From positions 1-6,671 of the forward strand of contig JAHEEL010000129.1 in NCBI GenBank assembly GCA_024640745.1: 6,671 bases of DNA. The letters are read 5' to 3'. Numbering within the stretch: position 1 is the first letter of the stretch; each line of letters starts with the position of its first letter. Position numbers and translations under genes: made by a program. Origin of the DNA: Actinomycetes bacterium. Its GTDB lineage: Bacteria; Actinomycetota; Acidimicrobiia; Spongiisociales; UBA5794. The notes beneath the pieces were generated by a model that saw only the letters and a program-made list of their open reading frames with translations, ran no database searches and had not been told where the DNA came from. Of the stretch, positions 1-4,826 are shown one piece after another.

Positions 1-210
1 AATGAGATCGAATCGATTACCACACCAACACTGGTCATCCACGGCTCGGAGGACACGCTGGTGCCGCCGTCCGCCTCAGCCCCGCTTGCGAAGGTGGATT
101 CCGTCGACCGGAAGGTGTATCCGGGTCTCCGCCACGAGTTGCACAACGAACCGGAGCAGAATCAGGTGCTGTCCGAAGTGGCCGCCTGGCTCGACGCAAC
201 GCTGGCGTAG
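1..210 (+). CDS. Alpha/beta hydrolase, monoacylglycerol lipase-like (C-terminal fragment)
   Basis: Partial gene; the 5' part lies left of the window. Reading frame 1 gives 69 residues and a TAG stop at 208-210. The fragment carries the last two members of a serine-hydrolase triad. LVIHGSEDTLVPP (fragment residues 11-23) has the typical acid residue D18 after a core beta strand. YPGLRHELHNE (residues 40-50) has the catalytic histidine H45 followed by the HNE pattern seen in monoglyceride lipase and lysophospholipase-like enzymes. The tail LSEVAAWLDATLA is the usual final helix. The nucleophile elbow is outside the window, so the exact substrate cannot be read; hydrolysis of monoacylglycerol or another ester is inferred from the family. 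The gene is convergent with adenosine deaminase and its last 49 bp overlap that gene's 3' end. I am confident of the fold and less so of the lipase subtype. Confidence 0.85.
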   Translation, partial: NEIESITTPTLVIHGSEDTLVPPSASAPLAKVDSVDRKVYPGLRHELHNEPEQNQVLSEVAAWLDATLA

Positions 211-1238
211 GTGGGCCGAACGACCTCGTCGATCAGACGGCGGCGGATCGGCCAATCACCGAATCCCGCCTCGATCGCGTTCACCGTGATCTCTGCAAGA
301 TCGAGCGCGCCGAAGCCAAACGTTTGGGCTGCCAGCGCGTACTCGTCGGTGAGCGTGATGTCACTCATGAGGCGGTTGTCGGTGTTGATCGAGATGTTGA
401 ACCCGCTGCGGTGGAGCGCTCCAAGCGGGTGCTTCGCGGCGCTTGGGAAGGCCGACGTGTGGAGATTGGAGGTGGGAGCGACCTCGAGCGGAACCCGATG
501 GTCCCGGATCCGGCGGGCCAGCGGAGCAAGTTGCGTGATCGTCGTGCCATCGAAGTCGGTCTCGTCGGCAATCCGGACGCCATGACCGACCCGCGCCGCA
601 CCGCAGCGCGCAACCGCTCGCCAGATCGAAGCAGCGGAGTCCGCTTCTCCGGCGTGAATGGTCAGTCCGAGACCGGCATCGCGTGCCAGGCGGCATGCCG
701 CGATATGGTCATCCGCGGGGAATCCGGCCTCGGGGCCCGCGAGATCGAATCCGACGAGGCCCTGGTCCAGGAAGGGGATCGCTGCCCGGACGACTTCCTC
801 GGAGTCGTTCTCGTGGCGGAGGGCCGAGGCGATGGCGTAGATCACGATTCCGGTGTCCGCACGAGATGCGGCGAAACCATCCAACACGGCTTCGATGACT
901 GCTTCCCGAGTGAGGCCGTGGTACATGTGGAGGCTCGGTCCGAAGCGCACCTCCGCGTACACGATCCCATCGGACGCGAGGTCGAGGCCCGTTTCGTAGG
1001 AGATTCGCCGGATGGCATCTTGGCTGCACATCACGGCAACGGTGTGTTCGAACGCCTGAAGGTAGCGCTCGAGTGATCCGGCGCGCCCCTGGTGGAACCA
1101 TGCCCTGAGGGAGTCCTCGTCCGTGGCGGGAAGCCCGGAATACCCGTACTCATCGGCCAGCTCGAGGATCGTGGCGACGCGCACCCCTCCGTCGAGGTGG
1201 TCGTGCAGGAGCGCTTTCGGGAGTGCACGGTAGTCCAT
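162..1238 (-). CDS. add: Adenosine deaminase, actinobacterial type
   Basis: 358 residues. It hydrolytically deaminates adenosine/deoxyadenosine to inosine/deoxyinosine in cytoplasmic purine salvage. All metal and catalytic motifs of the amidohydrolase TIM barrel are visible: LLHDHLDG (zinc ligands H12, H14), TIHAGE (H195 ligand, E198 proton donor), RVGHG (H219) and NTDNRLMS (D287 ligand). The usual second aspartate of the TDD motif is N288; from memory TDNRLMS is normal for actinobacterial Add proteins. PLEVAPTSN is the usual CPTSN loop with Ala in place of Cys. The start at 1238 puts HDHLDG at residue 12, as in known enzymes, and lies 7 nt after a TAGTCT -10 hexamer; the longer in-frame opening to 1550 reads through the antisense of the acetyltransferase gene and is rejected. 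The GNAT stop is 10 nt upstream. The last 15 residues (about 344-358) overlap the hydrolase gene on the other strand and look like an unconserved tail. Very likely a functional enzyme. Confidence 0.95.
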   Translation of the reverse strand: MDYRALPKALLHDHLDGGVRVATILELADEYGYSGLPATDEDSLRAWFHQGRAGSLERYLQAFEHTVAVMCSQDAIRRISYETGLDLASDGIVYAEVRFGPSLHMYHGLTREAVIEAVLDGFAASRADTGIVIYAIASALRHENDSEEVVRAAIPFLDQGLVGFDLAGPEAGFPADDHIAACRLARDAGLGLTIHAGEADSAASIWRAVARCGAARVGHGVRIADETDFDGTTITQLAPLARRIRDHRVPLEVAPTSNLHTSAFPSAAKHPLGALHRSGFNISINTDNRLMSDITLTDEYALAAQTFGFGALDLAEITVNAIEAGFGDWPIRRRLIDEVVRPTYASVASSQAATSDST

Positions 1239-1245
1239 GGAGCGG

Positions 1246-1251
1246 AGACTA
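1246..1251 (-). promoter_or_regulatory. Predicted leaderless -10 hexamer (TAGTCT) of add
   Basis: Read on the minus strand, TAGTCT is followed by 7 nt and then the ATG at 1238. This fits the actinobacterial TANNNT -10 element placing transcription start at the A of ATG. The first three bases, TAG, are also the stop codon of the upstream acetyltransferase gene. There is no Shine-Dalgarno sequence between the hexamer and the ATG. A -35-like TTGAAC lies at 1272-1277, but its 20-nt spacer is long, so I do not rely on it. Confidence 0.6.
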
Positions 1252-1740
1252 CCCGGCTGCAGATAGCGCCGGTTCAAGCCACCACTGCCGGCGAAACACG
1301 TCGTGTCCGGCGATCTGTTCGACCACAACCTCACCGGGGGCAAAGCCGGCTGCTTCGTGGAACTGCTCGTGCGCGGTGTTCCCGAGCGCAACACCCGACA
1401 ACAACGGTCCGGTCCAACCCAGGGATCGAACTGCCTGGACCAGCGCACTGCCATCGGCTCGCTGGGATGGGTGGACGGGAGCGATGACGGTGACCAACTC
1501 GGTGTAGTCCTGACGCTCGTCGACCAGGGCGGCCATCTCGATGTGGCCACCGTCGGAGACGCCGACGAGGAGTCTCCCGGCCAGGAGATGCTCGCTCAGT
1601 ACTGCCTTGCGGAACTGCCGTCGGATCTCCGACGTCACCACCCCTGCCGGCACCATCTCACCGATCGCCTCGGCGCAGGCCCACGCGGCAACGTCCGAGA
1701 TGGCTTCGAGATCCTCGTATTGCGCCGGCCGCACGTCCAT
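1249..1740 (-). CDS. GNAT-family N-acetyltransferase
   Basis: 163 residues. It has the layout of a GCN5-related acetyltransferase, which moves an acetyl group from acetyl-CoA to an amine. The N-terminus MDVRPAQYEDLEAISDVA is the typical beta1-alpha1 opening (V/I-R-x-A...D). The beta4-alpha3 acetyl-CoA pyrophosphate loop appears as Q93-R94-A-D-G97-S-A99, matching R-x-x-G-x-A, after the strand ELVTVIAPVHP. GNTAHEQFHEAAGF (120-133) is the usual motif B with N121 and a Phe near the final beta strands. The substrate is not readable. The start at 1738-1740 is chosen because the homology-like region begins there and a TATGTT hexamer lies 7 nt upstream; in-frame ATGs at 1752 and upstream would cover that hexamer. 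add follows after 10 nt, but both genes seem to have their own promoter, so a functional link is not implied. Confidence 0.85.
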   Translation of the reverse strand: MDVRPAQYEDLEAISDVAAWACAEAIGEMVPAGVVTSEIRRQFRKAVLSEHLLAGRLLVGVSDGGHIEMAALVDERQDYTELVTVIAPVHPSQRADGSALVQAVRSLGWTGPLLSGVALGNTAHEQFHEAAGFAPGEVVVEQIAGHDVFRRQWWLEPALSAAG

Positions 1741-1747
1741 GCAACCG

Positions 1748-1753
1748 AACATA
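1748..1753 (-). promoter_or_regulatory. Predicted leaderless -10 hexamer (TATGTT) of the GNAT gene
   Basis: On the minus strand TATGTT is followed by CGGTTGC (7 nt) and the ATG at 1740. No Shine-Dalgarno sequence is present. The spacing would put transcription start at or next to the first base of the start codon. I see no convincing -35 at the 17-18 nt spacing. It sits in the 60-bp gap between the uncharacterised 212-aa gene and the acetyltransferase. Confidence 0.6.
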
Positions 1754-1800
1754 CACCACAATCCGAGCCGTTCGGCGATTGGCTGGTTCCCAAAGCGGAT

Positions 1801-2439
1801 TCAGCAGTCCGTGCCGTGTCTATTCGCCGTGCGAGCGGCGACGATGCCGGCATCCCATCCCGGGGCTCTTCCACCGGCGGGCGGTCGGATCGTGTCCGCC
1901 GAGAACCCGCCGCGATCGAGCAGCCAAGAGACAACCGAATTCGAATTCCACATCTCGCCCGCTCCCAGCTCGTCTCGTCCCCATACCAGTGCGGGGACGT
2001 GGACGACGAGGTCGAGGAGCTTGCGTCCGCGCTCGGTATCGGTGGTCAGGCGGCACGGACCTCCAACTGCCTCGTGTACATCCGAAATGACGCCTTCGCG
2101 CCAACAGCGCACCTCATATCGGAATGGTCGATACCGGGCAATCCAGCGGCCGAACACGGGACCCTCCACCACCACGCCGCGCAGTGCCGTGTTGCCATCC
2201 GGGCTTGGCCAGGCGTTCTCAATGATGAAGCGTCCCTCCGGCAGGTGCAGCTCGAGCGCCGTGTGATAGAGGTCGAGTGGCTGCCTCCGGCCGAGGCGCG
2301 CGGTGACGGCCTCGTAGATGCGTCCATTCATGCGAACAAAGCCGTTGCCCCCGGCGCCGAGTGGAATCCAGAAGAGGTCGATGCCGGTCGGGGCGCTCGT
2401 TGCTGTGAGTTCTGCGTCGGAGCTCGGTTTCCCGTTCAT
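1801..2439 (-). CDS. Conserved-looking protein of unknown function (H...NSNS pattern)
   Basis: 212 residues; I do not recognise a characterised family, though the sequence resembles hypothetical proteins from actinobacteria. It has no signal peptide or membrane segment, so it is probably cytoplasmic. The body reads as a well-folded alpha/beta protein: DLFWIPLGAGG (21-31), an open FVRMNGRIYEAV segment, DLYHTALELHLPEG with H59 (57-69), VVVEGPVFGRW (90-99), FRYEVRCWREG (106-116), VWGRDELGAGEMWNSNSVV (152-170) and a Gly/Pro-rich PPAGGRAPGWDAG (187-199). The His-containing strand followed far downstream by NSNS before a helix recalls permuted papain/NlpC-P60-like folds (DUF3750 and relatives), which is only a structural guess. 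ATG 2439 is preferred over the adjacent GTG 2442 because a TAGGCT -10 hexamer is exactly 6 nt before the ATG. Codon use fits a real gene. PEBP lies 106 bp upstream and GNAT 60 bp downstream. Confidence 0.8.
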   Translation of the reverse strand: MNGKPSSDAELTATSAPTGIDLFWIPLGAGGNGFVRMNGRIYEAVTARLGRRQPLDLYHTALELHLPEGRFIIENAWPSPDGNTALRGVVVEGPVFGRWIARYRPFRYEVRCWREGVISDVHEAVGGPCRLTTDTERGRKLLDLVVHVPALVWGRDELGAGEMWNSNSVVSWLLDRGGFSADTIRPPAGGRAPGWDAGIVAARTANRHGTDC

Positions 2440-2445
2440 CACGAG

Positions 2446-2451
2446 AGCCTA
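2446..2451 (-). promoter_or_regulatory. Predicted leaderless -10 hexamer (TAGGCT) of the 212-aa gene
   Basis: On the minus strand TAGGCT is followed by CTCGTG (6 nt) and the ATG at 2439. The same TAGGCT plus 6-nt arrangement precedes the acyl-CoA dehydrogenase on the other strand. No Shine-Dalgarno sequence and no clear -35 are seen. This spacing decides the ATG over the GTG one codon upstream, which would lie only 3 nt from the hexamer. Confidence 0.6.
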
Positions 2452-2518
2452 CTGCGGGCGCCAATCGGTGGACGATCAGCTGCAGCCGATCCGGGCACGG
2501 GCCGACAGGGCTCTTCCG

Positions 2519-2541
2519 AGCCGTTGGCGCCGGCGACGGCT
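2519..2541 (-). terminator. Possible hairpin terminator after the PEBP gene
   Basis: AGCCGT (2519-2524) and ACGGCT (2536-2541) form a perfect 6-bp stem around an 11-nt GC-rich loop that can itself pair. It begins 4 nt past the PEBP stop codon on the minus strand. There is no U-tract, as is common for actinobacterial hairpins, so termination is a weak inference. A second small hairpin, GGCTC-TTCC-GAGCC, overlaps it at 2509-2522. The rest of the 2440-2545 gap holds only the -10 hexamer of the next gene. Confidence 0.3.
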
Positions 2542-2545
2542 TGGT

Positions 2546-3172
2546 TCAGAGGTAGCGTCGATTCAGCGTGTAGGTCCCCACGAGCGATGCCGAAGCAACT
2601 ACGTGGCCGTCCATGGCGGCGCGCGCCTGCGCACCGTTGAACGGCGTTCCGACGTCGAGACGCTCGATGTCGAGTGCGAAGAGGGTGAACTCGTAGTGGT
2701 GGATGATGCTGTCGTTCCACGGCGGGCACGGTCCGTCGTAGCCGGTGTAGTTGCCGCCCATGTCCGGGTCGCCCTCGAACCAGCCCGTGTAGTCGTTGAG
2801 TCCCTGGCGGGTTCCTCCCGGGCCGTCGGCGACGTCCTTTCCGTGCGGTACCACGCCGTCCGAGAAGGAGCCGGCCACGATCCCACTGACAAGGGGGCTC
2901 AGGTCGACCAGGACCCAGTGGAAGAATTCGGCCCGGGGGAGGTCGGCGGGCACCTCGCGCCCGTCCTGATTCACGTCATCGGGCCGGGTTGGCACATCGC
3001 GGTCGTGGACGATGATCGCAAGGCTCTTGGCCGCTTCGGGCACACCGGACCATGCCAAATGGGGATTGCGATTCGGCCCGAACACGACATGCTCCGCCTC
3101 GTCGGGTAGACCGAACGCAGATTCCCCAGGAATGGGGTTGCCGTCAGAGAAGTCGTTGCTCCACAGTTCCAT
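2546..3172 (-). CDS. PEBP/YbhB-YbcL family protein (phosphatidylethanolamine-binding-like)
   Basis: 208 residues, somewhat longer than the usual 150-185 of bacterial YbhB/YbcL proteins. Ligand-pocket motifs are in order: LAIIVHDRDVP (51-61, the DPDAP motif with D57 and D59), FFHWVLVDL (83-91, H85) and YDGPCPPWND...HHYEFTLFALD (145-168), the GP-PP and H-x-Y signatures. The extra length is mostly an insert around 105-145 rich in Gly/Asp (GLNDYTGWFEGDPDMGG), which recurs in one YbhB subfamily. No signal peptide is seen, so it is likely cytoplasmic. PEBP proteins bind anionic groups such as phospholipid head groups; the bacterial role is unclear. ATG 3172 is chosen over GTG 3178 because AGGAGGTG ends 3 nt before it (AGGAGG to ATG is 5 nt) and would overlap the GTG. 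It is transcribed divergently from the DUF1918-like gene. Confidence 0.92.
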   Translation of the reverse strand: MELWSNDFSDGNPIPGESAFGLPDEAEHVVFGPNRNPHLAWSGVPEAAKSLAIIVHDRDVPTRPDDVNQDGREVPADLPRAEFFHWVLVDLSPLVSGIVAGSFSDGVVPHGKDVADGPGGTRQGLNDYTGWFEGDPDMGGNYTGYDGPCPPWNDSIIHHYEFTLFALDIERLDVGTPFNGAQARAAMDGHVVASASLVGTYTLNRRYL

Positions 3173-3175
3173 GGA

Positions 3176-3183
3176 CACCTCCT
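3176..3183 (-). promoter_or_regulatory. Strong ribosome binding site (AGGAGGTG) of the PEBP gene
   Basis: On the minus strand AGGAGGTG followed by TCC and ATG is an eight-base match to the 16S rRNA anti-Shine-Dalgarno. It rules out the GTG at 3176-3178, which lies inside the element, and sets the start at 3172. It contrasts with the SD-less starts of the next three genes in this direction. Confidence 0.8.
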
Positions 3184-3190
3184 GGCCTCG

Positions 3191-3196
3191 ACGATA
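3191..3196 (-). promoter_or_regulatory. Candidate -10 hexamer (TATCGT) of the PEBP gene
   Basis: TATCGT on the minus strand lies 18 nt before the ATG at 3172. With the usual 6-7 nt to the start point, the transcript would begin near 3184 and have a leader of about 12 nt made almost entirely of the ribosome binding site. Only the hexamer supports it; no -35 is evident. Confidence 0.35.
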
Positions 3197-3246
3197 GCGC
3201 CTGGCGCAGACCGCCGGCCGTCGATCGAATGAGGAAGAAGGACCCT

Positions 3247-3258
3247 CCCGGCGCCGGG
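3247..3258. repeat. Perfect 12-bp palindrome in the divergent promoter region
   Basis: CCCGGCGCCGGG is an exact inverted repeat within the region between the divergent PEBP and DUF1918-like genes. It ends 10 nt before the candidate TAGGAT -10 of the rightward gene, roughly where a -35 or repressor contact would lie. It could be an operator for one or both genes, or chance in GC-rich DNA. The remainder of this intergenic region shows only the hexamers and ribosome binding sites listed separately. Confidence 0.35.
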
Positions 3259-3268
3259 GATCGCCGCG

Positions 3269-3274
3269 TAGGAT
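3269..3274 (+). promoter_or_regulatory. Candidate -10 hexamer (TAGGAT) of the DUF1918-like gene
   Basis: TAGGAT matches TANNNT and would start transcription near 3281, giving a leader of about 38 nt that contains AGGAGG. No clear -35 is seen at the expected 17-18 nt spacing, where the GC palindrome lies instead. Confidence 0.35.
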
Positions 3275-3303
3275 CGCATCAGAAGCAGATGCAGGTCGTT
3301 TGC

Positions 3304-3309
3304 AGGAGG
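3304..3309 (+). promoter_or_regulatory. Ribosome binding site (AGGAGG) of the DUF1918-like gene
   Basis: AGGAGG is 9 nt before the ATG at 3319, 3 nt before an in-frame TTG at 3313 and 15 nt before a second ATG at 3325. The 9-nt spacing best supports the ATG at 3319. Confidence 0.7.
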
Positions 3310-3318
3310 TAGTTGTCG

Positions 3319-3498
3319 ATGAGCATGCACAAAGGCCAGCGCGTGAAGACCCTCACGAAGACGGTCGGACGGGAGCCGAGACGCGGCGTTGTCCAGCGTG
3401 TCGACGGCGGGACGGTCGAGGTTCGTTGGGATGACGGGCACGTCTCCATCCTCTCCGGTGGGGCACTCGTACCCGACAAGGATCCGTCTCGACGCTGA
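3319..3498 (+). CDS. Small DUF1918-like protein
   Basis: 59 residues, very basic at the N-terminus. The pattern G-x-R-V (6-9), GVVQRV (23-28) and VEVRWDDGHVSIL (33-45) resembles the small actinobacterial DUF1918 proteins, which share a G.rV...G.V..V....V.WDDG layout and probably form an SH3-like beta barrel. DUF1918 has no established function. No signal peptide or membrane segment is seen. The gene is supported by a strong AGGAGG, by codon use and by its position at the head of the rightward row. Its start is chosen by ribosome-site spacing; the upstream TTG at 3313 would add two residues. The YqgE/AlgH gene follows after 42 nt and could share its transcript. Family assignment is from pattern memory and is moderately sure. 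Confidence 0.7.
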   Translation: MSMHKGQRVKTLTKTVGREPRRGVVQRVDGGTVEVRWDDGHVSILSGGALVPDKDPSRR

Positions 3499-3540
3499 CC
3501 AACCGGCGCCCGAACGCCCGCGACCTGCCAACCTAGGGTC

Positions 3541-4092
3541 ATGACCGACCTGAGTTCCGGCATGCTCGTCGTCGCAACGCCGACCCTCCTCGACCCCAAC
3601 TTCGACCGCACGGTCGTGTTCATCATCGACTGGGGAGAGCACGGAGCCGTTGGCGTGGTGCTCAACCGCCCGCTTGATCTCAACGTGGTCGACTACGTGC
3701 CGACATGGATCGGCAGCCTCGCGCCGCCGTCTCGCGTCTTCGAAGGCGGACCGGTTCAACGCGAAACCGCGATCGGCGTGGCATATCGGCCGGGGATCGA
3801 ACGGAGCGAGACGTGGCATCCCGTCCTCGGCGGCGTCGGCCTCGTCGACATCACCGTCGACCCGGTCGAATTCGATGGCCTGGCCGAAGCGCGTATCTTC
3901 TCCGGCTATGCCGGGTGGACAACGGGCCAACTCGAAATGGAGATGGCGGTTGGATCGTGGTTCGGTGTCGACGCATCGCCGGACGACGTGTTCGACCCTG
4001 TTCCTGCGACGCTGTGGCGGCGTGTCTTGCGCCGCCAGGGCGGAGAGCTCGCGCGGTACGCGGACTACCCGACCGACCTGAGGAGCAACTGA
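3541..4092 (+). CDS. yqgE: YqgE/AlgH family protein (UPF0301)
   Basis: 183 residues, close to the family's usual 180-190. Signature segments are in order: MLVVATPTLLDPNFDRTVV (8-26), GAVGVVLNRPLDLNV (35-49), FEGGPVQRETAI (68-79) and a later SGYAGWTTGQLEMEM region, which corresponds to the family's GYAxWxxGQLExE motif. AlgH was named for an effect on alginate genes in Pseudomonas, but the molecular function of UPF0301 proteins is not known. Cytoplasmic; no membrane segment. ATG 3541 gives the expected 7-residue lead into the first conserved strand; an in-frame ATG at 3562 (M8) would start right at that strand. There is no Shine-Dalgarno sequence, and the nearest TANNNT (TAGGGT, 3534-3539) is only 1 nt before the ATG, too close for a leaderless start. 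Co-transcription with the small gene upstream is therefore possible. rnhB follows after 35 nt. Confidence 0.92.
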   Translation: MTDLSSGMLVVATPTLLDPNFDRTVVFIIDWGEHGAVGVVLNRPLDLNVVDYVPTWIGSLAPPSRVFEGGPVQRETAIGVAYRPGIERSETWHPVLGGVGLVDITVDPVEFDGLAEARIFSGYAGWTTGQLEMEMAVGSWFGVDASPDDVFDPVPATLWRRVLRRQGGELARYADYPTDLRSN

Positions 4093-4115
4093 CCGGCGCT
4101 CGGCGACGTCGCGGT

Positions 4116-4121
4116 TATCCT
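4116..4121 (+). promoter_or_regulatory. Predicted leaderless -10 hexamer (TATCCT) of rnhB
   Basis: TATCCT is followed by CGCCTG (6 nt) and the ATG at 4128, with no Shine-Dalgarno sequence. The spacing fits transcription starting at the first base of the start codon. CTGACC at 4089-4094 resembles a -35 but is 21 nt away, so it is not convincing. Confidence 0.6.
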
Positions 4122-4127
4122 CGCCTG

Positions 4128-4826
4128 ATGAGCCTCCGCCGATCCGCGAATCGATCTCGACCGCCCGGTCTGGACGCGGAACGTCGCCTCTGGGACGCCG
4201 GCTTGCCGGTGGTCGTCGGAATGGATGAGGTTGGAAGAGGTTCCTGGGCGGGCCCGCTGACGGTCGCGGCAGCCGTGATTCCTCAAGACCGCCGGGTCTA
4301 CCGGGTGCGTGACTCGAAGATGCTCCGGGAGACGGAGCGGGAGCGACTGTTCGAACGCATCGGCGCCTGGTGCGACGCCTGGGCAGTTGGGCACGCCTCA
4401 CCGGCTGAATGCGACCATCTGGGGATGTCGGCTGCGCAACGCCTGGCCGCGCATCGGGCCCTCGATGCCCTCGGCACGGAGCCCGATCGCATCCTGGTCG
4501 ACGGATCGTGGGACTTCGTCGGGTCGCCGAAGGTCGAGACGATCGTGCGCGGCGATGCTACGTCGTTGACGATCGCAGCGGCCTCGATCCTCGCCAAGGT
4601 GACGCGAGATCGGCTGATGCGAGACCTCGCCCCCAGCTTCCCGGCATTCGACTTCGACCGGAACAAGGGCTATCCGGGTCCGAGACACCGTGCCGCGCTC
4701 GCCGCCTTCGGTCCAACCGTGATTCACCGCACCAGTTGGGCCTTCATGGACGGCCTGGTGTGGAACGGCGTTGCCCGAACGCCGGCACACGGTCAGCGCG
4801 ACCTGTTCGCCGGGGCGGTTCCCTGA
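4128..4826 (+). CDS. rnhB: Ribonuclease HII
   Basis: 232 residues, normal for the family. It nicks RNA-DNA hybrids 5' of single ribonucleotides in DNA and thereby starts ribonucleotide excision repair. The DEDD metal-binding set is complete: D33 and E34 in VVGMDEVGRGSWAGP, D125 in ILVDGS and D143 in VRGDATSLTIAAASILAK. The GRG loop (36-38) and Y182 in NKGYPGPRH, which recognise the ribonucleotide-DNA junction in known RNase HII structures, are present. HRTSWAFMDGL near the C-terminus matches the usual H-R-x-S end. Start 4128 follows the AlgH stop by 35 nt and is set by the TATCCT hexamer 6 nt upstream; the longer opening from 3705 is AlgH read in another frame. The stop TGA shares its A with the ATG of the MscS gene (TGATG), so the two are likely translationally coupled. 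Confidence 0.97.
   Translation: MSLRRSANRSRPPGLDAERRLWDAGLPVVVGMDEVGRGSWAGPLTVAAAVIPQDRRVYRVRDSKMLRETERERLFERIGAWCDAWAVGHASPAECDHLGMSAAQRLAAHRALDALGTEPDRILVDGSWDFVGSPKVETIVRGDATSLTIAAASILAKVTRDRLMRDLAPSFPAFDFDRNKGYPGPRHRAALAAFGPTVIHRTSWAFMDGLVWNGVARTPAHGQRDLFAGAVP

Noticed and set aside
324..1076. Rightward open frame of 250 codons opposite adenosine deaminase
   Set aside because: It is the antisense shadow of a gene with complete active-site motifs, with no ribosome site or domain of its own.
1239..1550. N-terminal extension of adenosine deaminase to give a 462-aa protein
   Set aside because: The extension is the GNAT gene in another frame; known enzymes begin about 11 residues before HDHLDG, matching the ATG at 1238.
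2509..2522. GGCTC-TTCC-GAGCC hairpin as a separate regulatory element
   Set aside because: The 5-bp stem overlaps the better hairpin at 2519-2541, has no U-tract, and is short enough to be chance in GC-rich DNA.
1303..2640. Long rightward open frame (445 codons) antisense to the GNAT and 212-aa genes
   Set aside because: It lies opposite two genes with clear family motifs or promoter signals, its translation has no recognisable domain and is rich in Arg/Gly/Pro, and it spans two intergenic gaps. Such frames are common opposite high-GC genes.
162..3172. A four-gene leftward operon (PEBP, 212-aa protein, GNAT, add)
   Set aside because: Three of the four genes have their own predicted leaderless -10, gaps of 106 and 60 bp separate the first three, and the products share no evident pathway. 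Partial read-through is still possible.
2971..4401. Long leftward open frame (476 codons) antisense to the DUF1918-like, YqgE and RNase HII genes
   Set aside because: Its Arg/Pro/His-rich translation has no domain, and the opposite strand carries genes with full catalytic or family signatures.
4409..4825. N-terminal extension of the MscS channel
   Set aside because: This part is RNase HII read in a different frame; the channel proper starts at the ATG overlapping the rnhB stop.
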